A stretch of DNA of 64,000 nt from NCBI GenBank assembly GCA_003991915.1, contig RQTK01000081.1, positions 183,652 through 247,651 on the forward strand, written 5' to 3'. How positions within the stretch are numbered: the first letter of the stretch is position 1; every line of letters starts with the position of its first letter. This document shows, one piece after another, positions 39,661 through 50,150 of this stretch. Below the pieces are notes generated by a model. That model was given only the letters and a program-made list of their open reading frames with translations. It searched no databases and was not told where the DNA came from. A program made the position numbers and the translations under genes. The DNA is from Elysia chlorotica (lineage: Eukaryota; Mollusca; Gastropoda; Plakobranchidae).

Positions 39661-40431
39661 CTTTTCATTATCTCTACCTTTAGGATATAAAAAAGATTTC
39701 ACCAAGAGATACACCAACTCTTTTGAACGGTGTAATATTCTTAGAAAACTTTGTGCACTTTTGTTTTGTTTTCTCTCTTTTTTTTTTATTGGTTTGATTG
39801 CTATTTGTTATCTTTTGTTTGGACATTTTTATAAGTCAGAAAAAAATTGACCCGCATGCTGTTTAGTTATTACTTAAAGTAGATCTGGAATTTTTTTGTA
39901 TTTTTCTACAGTGGTAGAAATAGGCTTTTAGTGAAAGTGTTCGAACAATGATTGCGTTTTGCGGGATTAGAACCTTCAACTTGTAGATGCAGCAGCACCA
40001 AATCGCCTTGCCACTTACAGCAAGCATGGTTATACCACTAGACCACTACGCTCCTTAAAAAGGAGTTTCATGGCTAGGGTACTTACTACGTCTCTTTAAG
40101 TGACTTGCTATCTTGATTGGGAAAGTCCAAATCGCACCAAAGACAACCACTATAATCCGGACGCATCAACACTTGCCAATGGATGCACAAACATCTAGGG
40201 ACAAACAAACACAATAATGTATGATCCAAAGTTTTATTGTATTTTATAAATTAGATTTTACAACTTACCTCGCATTTTATCCAAATGGTGCAGTGTATTT
40301 GTTAAAATGTGCGGGCTTAAAAAAATAATATTCTTTTAAGCATGAATTTGTCGAACCGGAGAAAGCCCAGTGTATAGATCTTCACTTTGCAGTTGAGACT
40401 TTATGTGGATTTTATAATGGATTTGAGAAAG
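39661..40431. other. intergenic
   Basis: AT-rich; contains the tRNA-like sequence at 39955-40060 and nothing else recognised. Confidence 0.5.
39955..40060 (-). mobile_element. tRNA-like / SINE head
   Basis: Minus strand reads GTAGTGGTCTAGTGGTATAA (A box TGGTCTAGTGG) and GAAGGTTCTAATCCCGC (B box GGTTCTAATCC) with tRNA-like order. The spacing between the boxes is longer than in a compact tRNA and acceptor pairing is not clear, so a SINE or tRNA pseudogene is more likely than a working tRNA. Confidence 0.45.
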
Positions 40432-40856
40432 AAATATGTAGTATGGTTGAAGGAGAATGCAGAAAGAATTAATTCAACAAAAAGCGATTTATTATATCAA
40501 AGCACTTTCTCGGAGTACTGTAACTTCCTTTAATTTCTGTCTTAAAACCCGCAATTTTAGACTGCTGTATTATTGGTGCATTTAAATGTGACATGGATAA
40601 ATATAAGGGATTTTTTTTTTTCGTTTATTATCTAAAACCCTGTTTCCTTTGTTCTTAGTATAAAAGAAAAACTAGAGTCAAACAACTGCCTACCACCTTT
40701 GGAAAATTGTTTAAAAAATTACCTCTGAATAAAGGTGTGTGTTAAAACAGTAGAGACCTTTATTTAATTCTTTTTACTTAAATGCCATGTATTTTTAATG
40801 ATATTCACTGACTTAAATGGGTTCCAAATGGAAAGCTTTTCCTGTTTTTTTTTTTA
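40432..40856 (+). repeat. 425-bp direct repeat, copy 1
   Basis: Starts AAATATGTAGTATGGTTGAA and ends in CCTG followed by a T run. Nearly identical to 43199-43623; I see only about three differences (CGGAGT/CAGAGT, one extra C in CCTCCTG, T-run length). Confidence 0.95.
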
Positions 40857-41221
40857 TTATTCACTGCTTTATTAACCCTAATTGTAAATCATGGTTCCTA
40901 CCCTTGTCCGCAAGTTGTGGGCTCTCTGAGGGAACCCACTTTTTGAAGAGTGGAAATAGATATCTCTGAAGAATACATACATTTTTAAAGGATACATGCG
41001 TGAAATTTCTAGGAGAGAATAGATTAAATTTCTAAGAATAATTTCCATTTTAAGTATTTTTTTTTTATTAAAAACAACTGTCCGTGATGCAGTTAGTGTT
41101 GAAGAATTATGTGAAGCATGATGGCCAGAGATGGATAAAACTCCTAAATTTGCTTATCGGTATAACATTTTGTCCGTAGTTGTTCACTCTGAGGTGTAAT
41201 TTACTTTTACCTACCTATGGC
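40857..41221. other. intergenic
   Basis: AT-rich, nothing recognised. Confidence 0.5.
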
Positions 41222-41442
41222 TGAGTGAGTGAGTGAGTTTGTTTTTACAGCATGGCAAAGGTTATATTGTGCCCATGATGTTCTAAGACAGCTAATACTG
41301 TAATAGTAATACATTGTACCAGTAGCAATGGTGACTCCTTTGTGTCTCTGAGTGATAAAAGCATGAAAGCTGTGCATGAAAAGGTTGGTTAAAATTAAAG
41401 AGTACTGGGTATATAAAAGATCCATGTGTATGATTATCACAG
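41222..41442 (+). repeat. GTGAGTGAGTTT repeat, copy 1
   Basis: Opens GAGTGAGTGAGTTTGTTTTT. It shares ordered blocks with 41726-41950 (inverted) and 49970-50150 (direct): ATATTGTGCCCAT, GGTGACTCCTTT, ATAAAAGCATG. It ends GATCCATGTGTATGATTATC. Confidence 0.8.
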
Positions 41443-41725
41443 TAAAGTCAGTTTAATTTTATTAAATTTATAGGCACCAATGTCCTTCAGTTACCTCAGT
41501 AGGTGCTGAAGACTGAAATAAGTAAATATGCTCTCTAATGGTTTGGAAGCAAGGTACAAATTTCTTTCTCGATGAAATAGCGGACAGTCAACCAGTATGT
41601 TGTAGCGACTTAATTATCGATCGCACTGACAAACTGACAATTCCAACTGGAAACTTTAACTGCTAAGACTGACGACGAGATTGGTCCTAAGCATGGATTT
41701 ATATAACTTCCCCTAGATTGCTTGG

Positions 41726-41950
41726 TGACGATAATCATACACATGGATCTTTTAAACCACTGTATATACCCTTTACTTTAACCAACCTGCTTATGCACAA
41801 TTGTTTAAATGTTATGCTTTTACCACTCAGAGAGATAAAGGAGTCACCGTTGCTACTAATAATTATAATGTATTAACTGTCTCAGGTCACCATGGGCACA
41901 ATTATCCGTTACCATGCTGACGTGCCGTAAAAACAAACTCACTCATTCAC
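41726..41950 (-). repeat. GTGAGTGAGTTT repeat, inverted copy 2
   Basis: Starts TGACGATAATCATACACATG and ends AAACAAACTCACTCATTCAC, the reverse complement order of copy 1. The two copies form a 220-base-arm inverted repeat around a 283-base spacer. A short fragment of the same end (GACGTGCCGTAAAAAAACAA) is at 57490. Confidence 0.82.
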
Positions 41951-42095
41951 CATCCCATTTGATTGTAGGAGATGAAGCATTTTCTCAAAAAAATATTTAA
42001 TTTGTTGATCTTTTGAAGCCCTTCGCGCCAAAGACTCTTGATCAGGAAAAGAGGACTTACAATTACAGACATCCACGTGTCAGATGACCGGTTGA

Positions 42096-42480
42096 ATGCG
42101 CCTTCGCCATTCTAGCAAACTAAGTTTGAAATATTTCAATTTTATTTTTAATCAAAGGCCACTGGCAAAGCTGTCTTGTTGACGAACGCTGCTTTAGTAT
42201 TATACACAATTTCATCCGCGTCGAGACGAACATATGTTCGACAAGACTTCCGATGTGACCAACGAGGTGGAGGGACAGGCGAGAAGTATGTTTCCCTTGG
42301 TAGCACTCACACAAGGACAACCTACTGTTGAGGCAATGACCATACGCGACAAGGGGGAACTGCTCCCTGGCAACACGAACACGTATGCCGAAATGTCCTT
42401 GCAAATGAGATCGATTAAAAAACTAATGGAAAAGACAACTAGATTTGAATTTGTAGTGCTGATATCACAAAATTATATGT
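42096..42480. other. open stretch of unknown nature
   Basis: Both strands have long open frames here (minus 42120-42404, plus 42234-42480). I recognise no domain in either. The plus frame runs straight into the CT array at 42486. A decayed transposon fragment is possible, but no motif supports it. Confidence 0.3.
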
Positions 42481-42481
42481 T

Positions 42482-42593
<112 letters not shown>

Positions 42594-43198
42594 TATCTCT
42601 CTCCCTTTCTTTAACTTTCTTTTTCTCTCTCTACACCTATCTCTTTCTTTTCTTCTCTCTATCGATCTCTATCTACCTTACTCTATATCTATCCATCTAT
42701 ATTTATCAATTGAACGTGTAGCATGTATTTCTGTGACCGGTCGGGTTTACGCAAAATACTATTTTCAATTGTCTCGATTCTGTTGTGGTTTGTTGTTGTT
42801 TTTGTTTTGTTTCTTGTTTGTTTTTTTCTATAACATTTAAAAATTTGCAGGAAAGCGCAAATTTCTTGCGGTTCTCGGCAAGAAACGCGGCCGCCAAAAA
42901 TTCTCTCTAAGCAAGTTTTGAATGCCAAATTTAGATGTTGAGAAAGATGGGCAGCATTGGAGGTAAGGTAAACAAACGACACTTTATTTTCTTTAGCAAG
43001 CTTTAAAACTTTGAGTTGACGCTGAAGTGACTAGAAAGATTGTCTCTAATCAAAACTTTTTGGTCTGATAGTTGTGATTGAAAAATCAAGTTTCAAACCA
43101 GTCTTTGAATCATGTCCATCAAACCACTTTCCTCTTTTTTGCTCCTCTTGTAGTTTCGTGTTTTCCGGCAGCATAATGTCCTGATGCAAAACCACAGA

Positions 43199-43623
43199 AA
43201 ATATGTAGTATGGTTGAAGGAGAATGCAGAAAGAATTAATTCAACAAAAAGCGATTTATTATATCAAAGCACTTTCTCAGAGTACTGTAACTTCCTTTAA
43301 TTTCTGTCTTAAAACCCGCAATTTTAGACTGCTGTATTATTGGTGCATTTAAATGTGACATGGATAAATATAAGGGATTTTTTTTTTTCGTTTATTATCT
43401 AAAACCCTGTTTCCTTTGTTCTTAGTATAAAAGAAAAACTAGAGTCAAACAACTGCCTACCACCTTTGGAAAATTGTTTAAAAAATTACCTCCTGAATAA
43501 AGGTGTGTGTTAAAACAGTAGAGACCTTTATTTAATTCTTTTTACTTAAATGCCATGTATTTTTAATGATATTCACTGACTTAAATGGGTTCCAAATGGA
43601 AAGCTTTTCCTGTTTTTTTTTTA
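43199..43623 (+). repeat. 425-bp direct repeat, copy 2
   Basis: Second copy of 40432-40856, 2767 bases downstream in the same orientation. Flanking sequence differs on both sides. Confidence 0.95.
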
Positions 43624-43639
43624 GTTTAACTTAAGTTTT

Positions 43640-43945
43640 TAGAAATATTCTTCAATTTCATCTCTGCTCTGTTTGGCTTAATGCATGTATTTTGGTATGT
43701 CCTTTCAGTTTACCAAGTCTGCTAGTGTCTTTTCGGGAAAAATAACACCCAATCATCACTGTTGCTTTTAAATGCAGAAACATGCTTGGACGACTCTTCC
43801 AAATACGTCTTGAGGATATATTGTAGCTCACCGCTTTGTACGGGAAATCCCCAGTCATCCATAACATGCTGGACCAGCGCTTCCCCTTCTTCACTTGTGA
43901 AAGCTGGCTGTCTTTCTATTTCGGCTTGATCACGATAGTCTTATC
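43640..43945 (-). pseudogene. pogo/Tigger-like transposase relic
   Basis: Minus-strand reading gives QAEIERQPAFTSEEGEALVQ, HVMDDWGFPVQSGELQYILK, TYLEESSKHVSAFKSNSDDW and VLFFPKRH, then stops. In other frames it continues to a NRAEM segment. The order AFT-EE-x-ALV, GFP, L-x-YL, F-x-N-x-DW, F-x-RH and RAE is that of the N-terminal CENP-B/HTH part of pogo-type DDE transposases. It is broken by stops and lacks the DDE domain. Its start codon is not defined. It lies next to the second 425-bp repeat copy. Confidence 0.65.
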
Positions 43946-44149
43946 ACATAATCAGGAAACTACAACCAATCTAAAAGTCCTTTTGAGGTAGCCTAAAGGA
44001 GACAAAAAATTATTTTTACATTTCACGAGAAGTAATGGGCATTTTTTCTTTTAAGCAATAATAATAATAATAATAATTAATAATACCGTTAGCCAAAAGA
44101 CTACATGTGTTGAAGATAGCACCCTAAAACAGAACACTTATAAATGACT

Positions 44150-44260
44150 CTGTGACTTCTCGGGTCAGCTAGTGATACCCACCAGATCGATGTTTGAACA
44201 AGGACCGCCAACTTCAGGAAACGCTATAAACCCTAGTGCTACCATACCCCTAGATTATAA
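44150..44260 (+). mobile_element. tRNA-derived SINE, copy 1
   Basis: GTCAGCTAGTGATACCCACC, AGATCGATGTTTGAACAAGG (B-box-like), then CCGCCAACTTCAGGAAACGC. It matches 44474-44610 in order, with a less complete head. Confidence 0.55.
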
Positions 44261-44473
44261 AAATTCTTTGGTCAAATCAATGGAATATTTTCTTTGTCTA
44301 GAGAAAGGTTATTTGCAATTGCAGTGTCAAATAAATGTACTGCGATACATAGAGCTATGTCCATTATTTGAACAGAGAATACCTTCATAATATAGTATCT
44401 ATAGCAAAATTTGGACAGAAACACCATAGTGTGTCTGGACTCAGCCAGTACTAATTTACTATTTATAATTTAG

Positions 44474-44610
44474 ACTGCCATGATAGCTCGTTTGATTGGC
44501 GCCTCGGACTTCTTAAGTCACCAACTGATACCTCCAGATCAGTGTTTGAACCAGTACCACCAACTTCATAAAACGCTATCACTCCCAGTAATACCATGCC
44601 CCCAGAACTA
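44474..44610 (+). mobile_element. tRNA-derived SINE, copy 2
   Basis: A-box-like TAGCTCGTTTGATTGGCGCC, then AGATCAGTGTTTGAACCAGT (B-box-like) and ACCACCAACTTCATAAAACG. A separate SINE family from the one at 57.6 kb; two direct copies lie about 320 bases apart. Confidence 0.6.
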
Positions 44611-45930
44611 GATCGTACATAGCTTTTCTAGACTTTAGACAACCAGCAATTTTTAAAGTTGAGATTTTTCTGATTGTTTCATTTACGCAAGCTTCCTAAT
44701 AAGATTGAGACTAACATGAGTATAGAATCCATTAAAATGTAGTATTTCTTTTAAATTAAAAAAACCCATAATGAACTGATACACATGAAATATACCCGGT
44801 AGCTATAATTTATTAAAATTTAATCTTTGGAAAATGAAGTTTCACTCGGTGCTAGGTGTGAGGAGAGAAGCGAAAAAAAAATACACTGAATCTAGACTAG
44901 ATGCTCAATGCTAGACTTCAATCGCCAAAATAAAAAGGATTTAATCTTCACATAATTCAGAACTTCGGATTAAAAATCCATCTGCACCATAGATACATAT
45001 TTAGCAAATTAATTTTTACATTTCTGACTTGGATGTTTTCTTTTTTAAATTTCTATCGGGTTGAGTAACTTTTATAGTTTAATAGTTTCTATTTCTAATT
45101 GGTTTTCTATAGTTCGTTTTTTTATGACCGCATTTTGGTTTTAACTTCTCCCAAGGCTAATAATAAATAATTATTACCGTGTGGCCTCGTGCCACCTATA
45201 CTCAACCTTATCTGTGTGACTGAGTTCCGTAAATTTAGGTCGTTGCTAATTCAACTTAATGATCGCAGTATTTAACACCTAAATTTTAGTACACACGGTC
45301 ACACAAAAGATAAAAAAACATATTTGTAAACTTGAGAAGCCTTTGATATGATTTCAATACATTTCTATAGTTCAGAGATGAATATGATTTTATTTACCTT
45401 TGAGAGATTGAGAGGTAAAAGTTTGCACGGTATTGTCAAAAGTCAAACTAGGTTTTGGCGTTGTGAGACCGCAGAAATGGTTCTATTATGATTCTAAAAG
45501 TAAAATTAATTCAAATCAATACATTGTTCATGTACATATAGAACCAAATTTACAAAATAGTTAAAATCGAGCAGTAATTTATTTTCAGGCAAAAAAAAAG
45601 CACATCATTTTCTTCTTTAATGTTCAAATTTACCCTGTTGTTCAACGTTACCCCTGTTTACAAATTACAGATATTGCATGACAAATGACATATAACGTTC
45701 ATAAAACAGTAAAATCTGCTTCATTCCTGTGTCGGTCTGTCGGTCTAAAGATATGTCTGTTTATATAGTAAATAAAATTATGCATACTTTCACAGCAATT
45801 ACGTGGCACTGACAGTGAAGCACTAAGACAAGTTGAGAAAAAAGCTATCTCATGTTCTAAACGACCTTCCGCACGGAAACAATCTTTTGATAAGGGTATG
45901 GATGGGAAAGAAAGGTAGGGCCTACTGAAA
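44611..45930. other. intergenic, AT-rich
   Basis: No exon, RNA gene or named repeat seen. Confidence 0.5.
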
Positions 45931-46091
<161 letters not shown>

Positions 46092-46473
46092 AACCAAGAA
46101 AGAAAAGAAAAAGATTCAAAAAATTTGAAAAGCGTGCAAGTGAGTCGAAACCAAAATATTTATAAACCTGTTTTTGTTTTTGTTTTTTTAATCACTGCTT
46201 TGGTTGAAAATGACAAACATGTAGGTAATAGGCAAAGCAGGCTCTTGCTTTAAAAACACGCAATGACGCCATTTCACGGTCCGTGGCTAGCAGTGGCACT
46301 AGCAATGGCACGGTTCAAATGGTCGCTTTCTTTTCAAGTCATCAGTATCGTACATTAATACCGGTACAGGAGATATCCTTGCCCGAATGTAGGCCTACAT
46401 TCTTTTCATGTTTACAATTATAGGTACAATACACAAAAGTGCATTTTATTCGTAAGATTAAACATTCTGATGC

Positions 46474-46531
46474 TGTAGCGTCTACACAATTACGTGTAGG
46501 TCTGTAGCGTCTACACAATTACGTGTAGGTC
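46474..46531 (+). repeat. 29-bp tandem duplication with hairpin
   Basis: Two perfect copies of a 29-base unit, 46474-46502 and 46503-46531. Each contains CTACACAATTACGTGTAG, a 6-base stem around AATTAC. Confidence 0.9.
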
Positions 46532-46935
46532 TACATAGTAGAAAAAGAGCGGGAGGATGAAAGGGCAAGATGCAGAAAGAGGGTTGGTAAGTCGTTAGTA
46601 ACTATTAGCGATAATATACAGGGAAAATAGGCCTATAGTGAGTATAGATGATGGGATTTGGGTTATACAACTCAAAAAAGTGATATTATTTATAATGCAC
46701 TGAAGTTGTTAAATAAAAATAACAAACAAACACACACACACACACCACACACAAACAACCTTGAGGTTGTAAAACATACTATACATACATGTACAGATTG
46801 CAGTTCGTGTATGCAACTGGCTGAGTCTGTGTGCAGGAGAACAATTTTTTACACCTAATCTCTGGCTTGAATCGAGCCGTATTAGGATACCCCAAGAGAA
46901 AATACATGACTTTTTAAGGAGATTATTACCGCACA

Positions 46936-46961
46936 CACAGAGAAAGAAAGAGAGAGAGAGT

Positions 46962-47011
<50 letters not shown>

Positions 47012-47050
47012 AGGGGGGTGAGACTGAGAGAGATAGAAAGAGAAAGATAA

Positions 47051-47106
<56 letters not shown>
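46936..47106. repeat. (GA)n microsatellite, interrupted
   Basis: Two GA blocks separated by a GA-rich degenerate stretch; a short CA run lies at 46734-46746. Confidence 0.92.
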
Positions 47107-47108
<2 letters not shown>

Positions 47109-47315
47109 CTGTGGGGGAAAACTTTTTTATTTAGAACTAGAAAAGTTGGTTCGCCTGCCGGTTTATTCGTTTTTGTCATCTCGTTTAGGAACCTAGTAGT
47201 AATACTGTAGTAGACAATAAACTAGAAAAGATATTTCTTTTTTCTTATCTCATCTTTGATCTTTGTTAATAAAAAGTTGAGACATAAAAGAAAGTTGTTT
47301 GTTTCTTTGTTTTTG

Positions 47316-47352
47316 TGTGTGTGTGTGTGGGGGGGGGGAGGGAGGGGGGGGT
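47316..47352. repeat. (GT)n followed by G run
   Basis: GT units then G runs with single A interruptions. Confidence 0.9.
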
Positions 47353-47555
47353 TAAACTTTGAATTAAATGAATGAAAACGCACCGTTCTACGCTTGTTTT
47401 TTTTGTTTTTGTTTTGTTATTTGTTGTTGTTTTTTCTGTGTGAGATTCTTCCTTACTCTTTCTTCTTTGTTGTTGCTTTTTTATGATACCCGGTAATACT
47501 CTTAGCGTTTTAGGGAAGATAGTTATAAGTATGCCCGTTTTTTAAAAAAAAAACT

Positions 47556-47665
47556 GTCTGTCTGTCTTTTCGTCTATCTCGATGTCTGTATGTCTGTCTG
47601 TCTCTCTCTCTGTCTCTGTATGTGTGTGTGTGTGTGTGTCTCTCTCTCTCTCTCTCTCTCTCTCT
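47556..47665. repeat. CTGT/GT/CT microsatellite
   Basis: CTGTCTGT units, a GT run (47621-47638) and a CT run (47639-47665) in series. Confidence 0.9.
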
Positions 47666-48664
47666 TTTCCCTCTTTATGCCACGCCCCTCCCTTCGCCAT
47701 TACCATTACCTGTAGCTGTCCGGGCATACGCACACCGATAAAACTTACCTGAACGCCCAAATTCTATAGACGTTCAACAGCGCGATGATAAAATAAAGCT
47801 ATTTCCCTCCCGCCTGACATCAAAGCATTGAGGTCATTCGCAAGGACGCTTTAGTAATCTGCATATCTTATCAATGTTAGGAGAAGGTATTTTTAACCTT
47901 TCTTTCTAAAAATAATCATACATTCCTATAATACGCTCAATAGATGTGTAGAGTATGTGACGTGCGGGGCATTAAACAAATTTTGTTCCCAGCACCTAGC
48001 CCTGTTTACCTCCTTTTTTAAAATAATTCATGCCCCCCCCCCTCCTACTCAATCCTCCCTGTTTTCTATTACAACACAGGGCGTGGTCATTAAATCCATA
48101 ATCCAGTCAGACTCTATGATGATTATTGGGATCCCAATACATGCATCAGTCCCACCTACTCCCCCTTCTTATGGTTGTTTATGTTGAAGGTTAAGACAAC
48201 CAGAGAGCCCCAAAACACACACACACACTCTTTTTTCCTGCCTTCAGTGCCTTGTTGGGCGTGCGTGCAACCAAGCAGCTCGGAGGAAGCCCAGTTCAAT
48301 TTCAAGATAGGCGACACAACAAAACAGTGAAACATAGTCTAGTGGAACAGAATAAACTTTAGGGAAGGCACAGCTACATCTAGATTTTGATTTAGGTATG
48401 TACAGAAATAACGTATGTTCGGATTTAAATGGAGGCCTAGGTGTATATCTAAGATATGCTGTATGTTTTGAACATTATCGTTATAGCAGGACACTAGATC
48501 TAGCGTTGTCATGAAGGTCGTTCACATAATAAAAAGCCATTTTAAATTCTACGGAAAAACATTTTATGACGTCACTCAGTCAATAATGTATTCTGAGGAG
48601 GAAAACAGAAGACAGAGAATAGTTTTAGAAATCTATGCTGAAGGTGTTATTTTGCTGCTGCTGC

Positions 48665-48701
<37 letters not shown>

Positions 48702-49539
48702 GCTTTTTTGTTTCTTTCAGAAAATTCGCAAGCGTGTTATTGTGAGGAAAAAACTGTGTTAAGCTTATAACTTATAATAATTATGATTGTTGTTAGGATA
48801 GGAGTAGGCCAAGTTATACCACAGGAAATGGAAATAAGTTATTTCAAGGAAAACTTATTTTTCTTACTCTAGAGAAGTTAATTTTAAAGCATTCAGAAAA
48901 TTGTTACTCACAAAGATCTTTTTATGATTACATTCTAAAGCTGACAAGCAAGAATAACCATTTAAGCTTAGGGCCTACTTGACTAGTGCCATGTGCTGAT
49001 AATTTTTTAGATGGGATAACCATTCTGATACATTACTAGAAACCTAGATCTAATTAATCTAAATGTAGATCTAGACTAACTTATTCTTCGAGATAAAAAT
49101 CTGGCTTATATTAAGTTAGCTGTGCTTTAAGTGATCCCGTGATATCATTTTTCTACCAATTGAGTTGACTAAAACAAGCGTGTTCGCCCGCGATTCATTG
49201 GATACAATAAGCTAGAGCTCCAAACGATCGTAGCAGTTTCGAGTCAGAGGATCAAAAGCCTATTGATTGTTGATCAAACCACTGACACAGGTGACAAGCA
49301 TGTGATTCAATAGAGAAGGTCTCAACCTAGGCTAGCCCATTAGTTTGTGACTAGATAATATAGATTAGCTGGCTTAGGTTTGAAGGCAATTTAACAAGCC
49401 GATAGAGGCAGTCCTACACATTGCTAATTATACTCGTTTAGCAGAGTTTGAGTTTGTTTCTTAAACTTCCAACGTCAACAGAAAGGCTATTATTGTGAAC
49501 GGGTCCCAAGACCAAAGTGTAAGAATTCTATGTTTTTGA
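47666..49539. other. intergenic
   Basis: No exon recognised. TGC/TGT array at 48654-48703. The open frame 48511-48762 crosses that array and has no domain. Confidence 0.45.
48654..48703. repeat. (TGC)(TGT)n microsatellite
   Basis: Three TGC units then about 13 TGT units. Confidence 0.93.
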
Positions 49540-49615
49540 TCGATCGTGGTTTCGAATCGTGGACCTCCTGATTTGGGGAAGTTTCAACCACTTACGCCAG
49601 TTGACCCCCACCCCT
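49540..49615 (-). mobile_element. tRNA-derived SINE head
   Basis: Minus strand reads TCAACTGGCGTAAGTGGTTG (A-box-like) and GGTCCACGATTCGAAACCAC (B-box-like). No body recognised next to it. Confidence 0.5.
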
Positions 49616-49969
49616 CCTTTCCCCCTTTTTAACAATAAATATATTAGCCTTACGCCAACAATTGGATAGTAATGTACTAGTTAACTATACGCAAGATCTA
49701 ATGGCTGCCCTGCCCGTATGGTAAAATAGTTATACTCTACAAAATCTGATGTCATCGAAATTCAGTCTAAATAAAACATTGACTCCAGTAAAATCTCCAA
49801 GATCATTGTGGAGATACTTATCACCATTAAAAGACACACATGCCAACACAACTAGAAATTGTTTTCTTCAATTTTAACCGATCTATTAATTTTAATTTTT
49901 TACACGACTTTCATGTTTTTACCCGTTCAAAAGCAGTAACTGTTATGTTCAGTACTACTACAACTACTA

Positions 49970-50150
49970 GTGAGTGAGTTTCTTTTTACGCCACGCCAGC
50001 ATAGTAACAGCTATATTGTGCCCATTATGTCCTAAGAGTAAGACCGTTTACAGTACATTATACTTGCAGCAAAGGTGACTCCTTTATCTCTTTGAGTGGT
50101 AAGAGCATAAAAATTGAGCATAAAAGGTTGATAAAAAGTCCTTAATATAT
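49970..50150 (+). repeat. GTGAGTGAGTTT repeat, copy 3
   Basis: GTGAGTGAGTTTCTTTTTAC, GCCACGCCAGCATAGTAACA, ATATTGTGCCCATTATGTCC, GGTGACTCCTTTATCTCTTT, AAGAGCATAAAAATTGAGC. Direct relative of 41222-41442. Confidence 0.78.

Noticed and set aside
39955..40060. Functional tRNA gene on the minus strand
   Set aside because: A and B boxes are present, but spacing and acceptor pairing do not give a clean cloverleaf; treated as a SINE head.
42940..42970. ATGGGCAGCATTGGAG|GTAAGG as a first exon of the rhomboid-like gene
   Set aside because: An ATG near a good donor is common by chance, and nothing ties it to exons 15 kb away.
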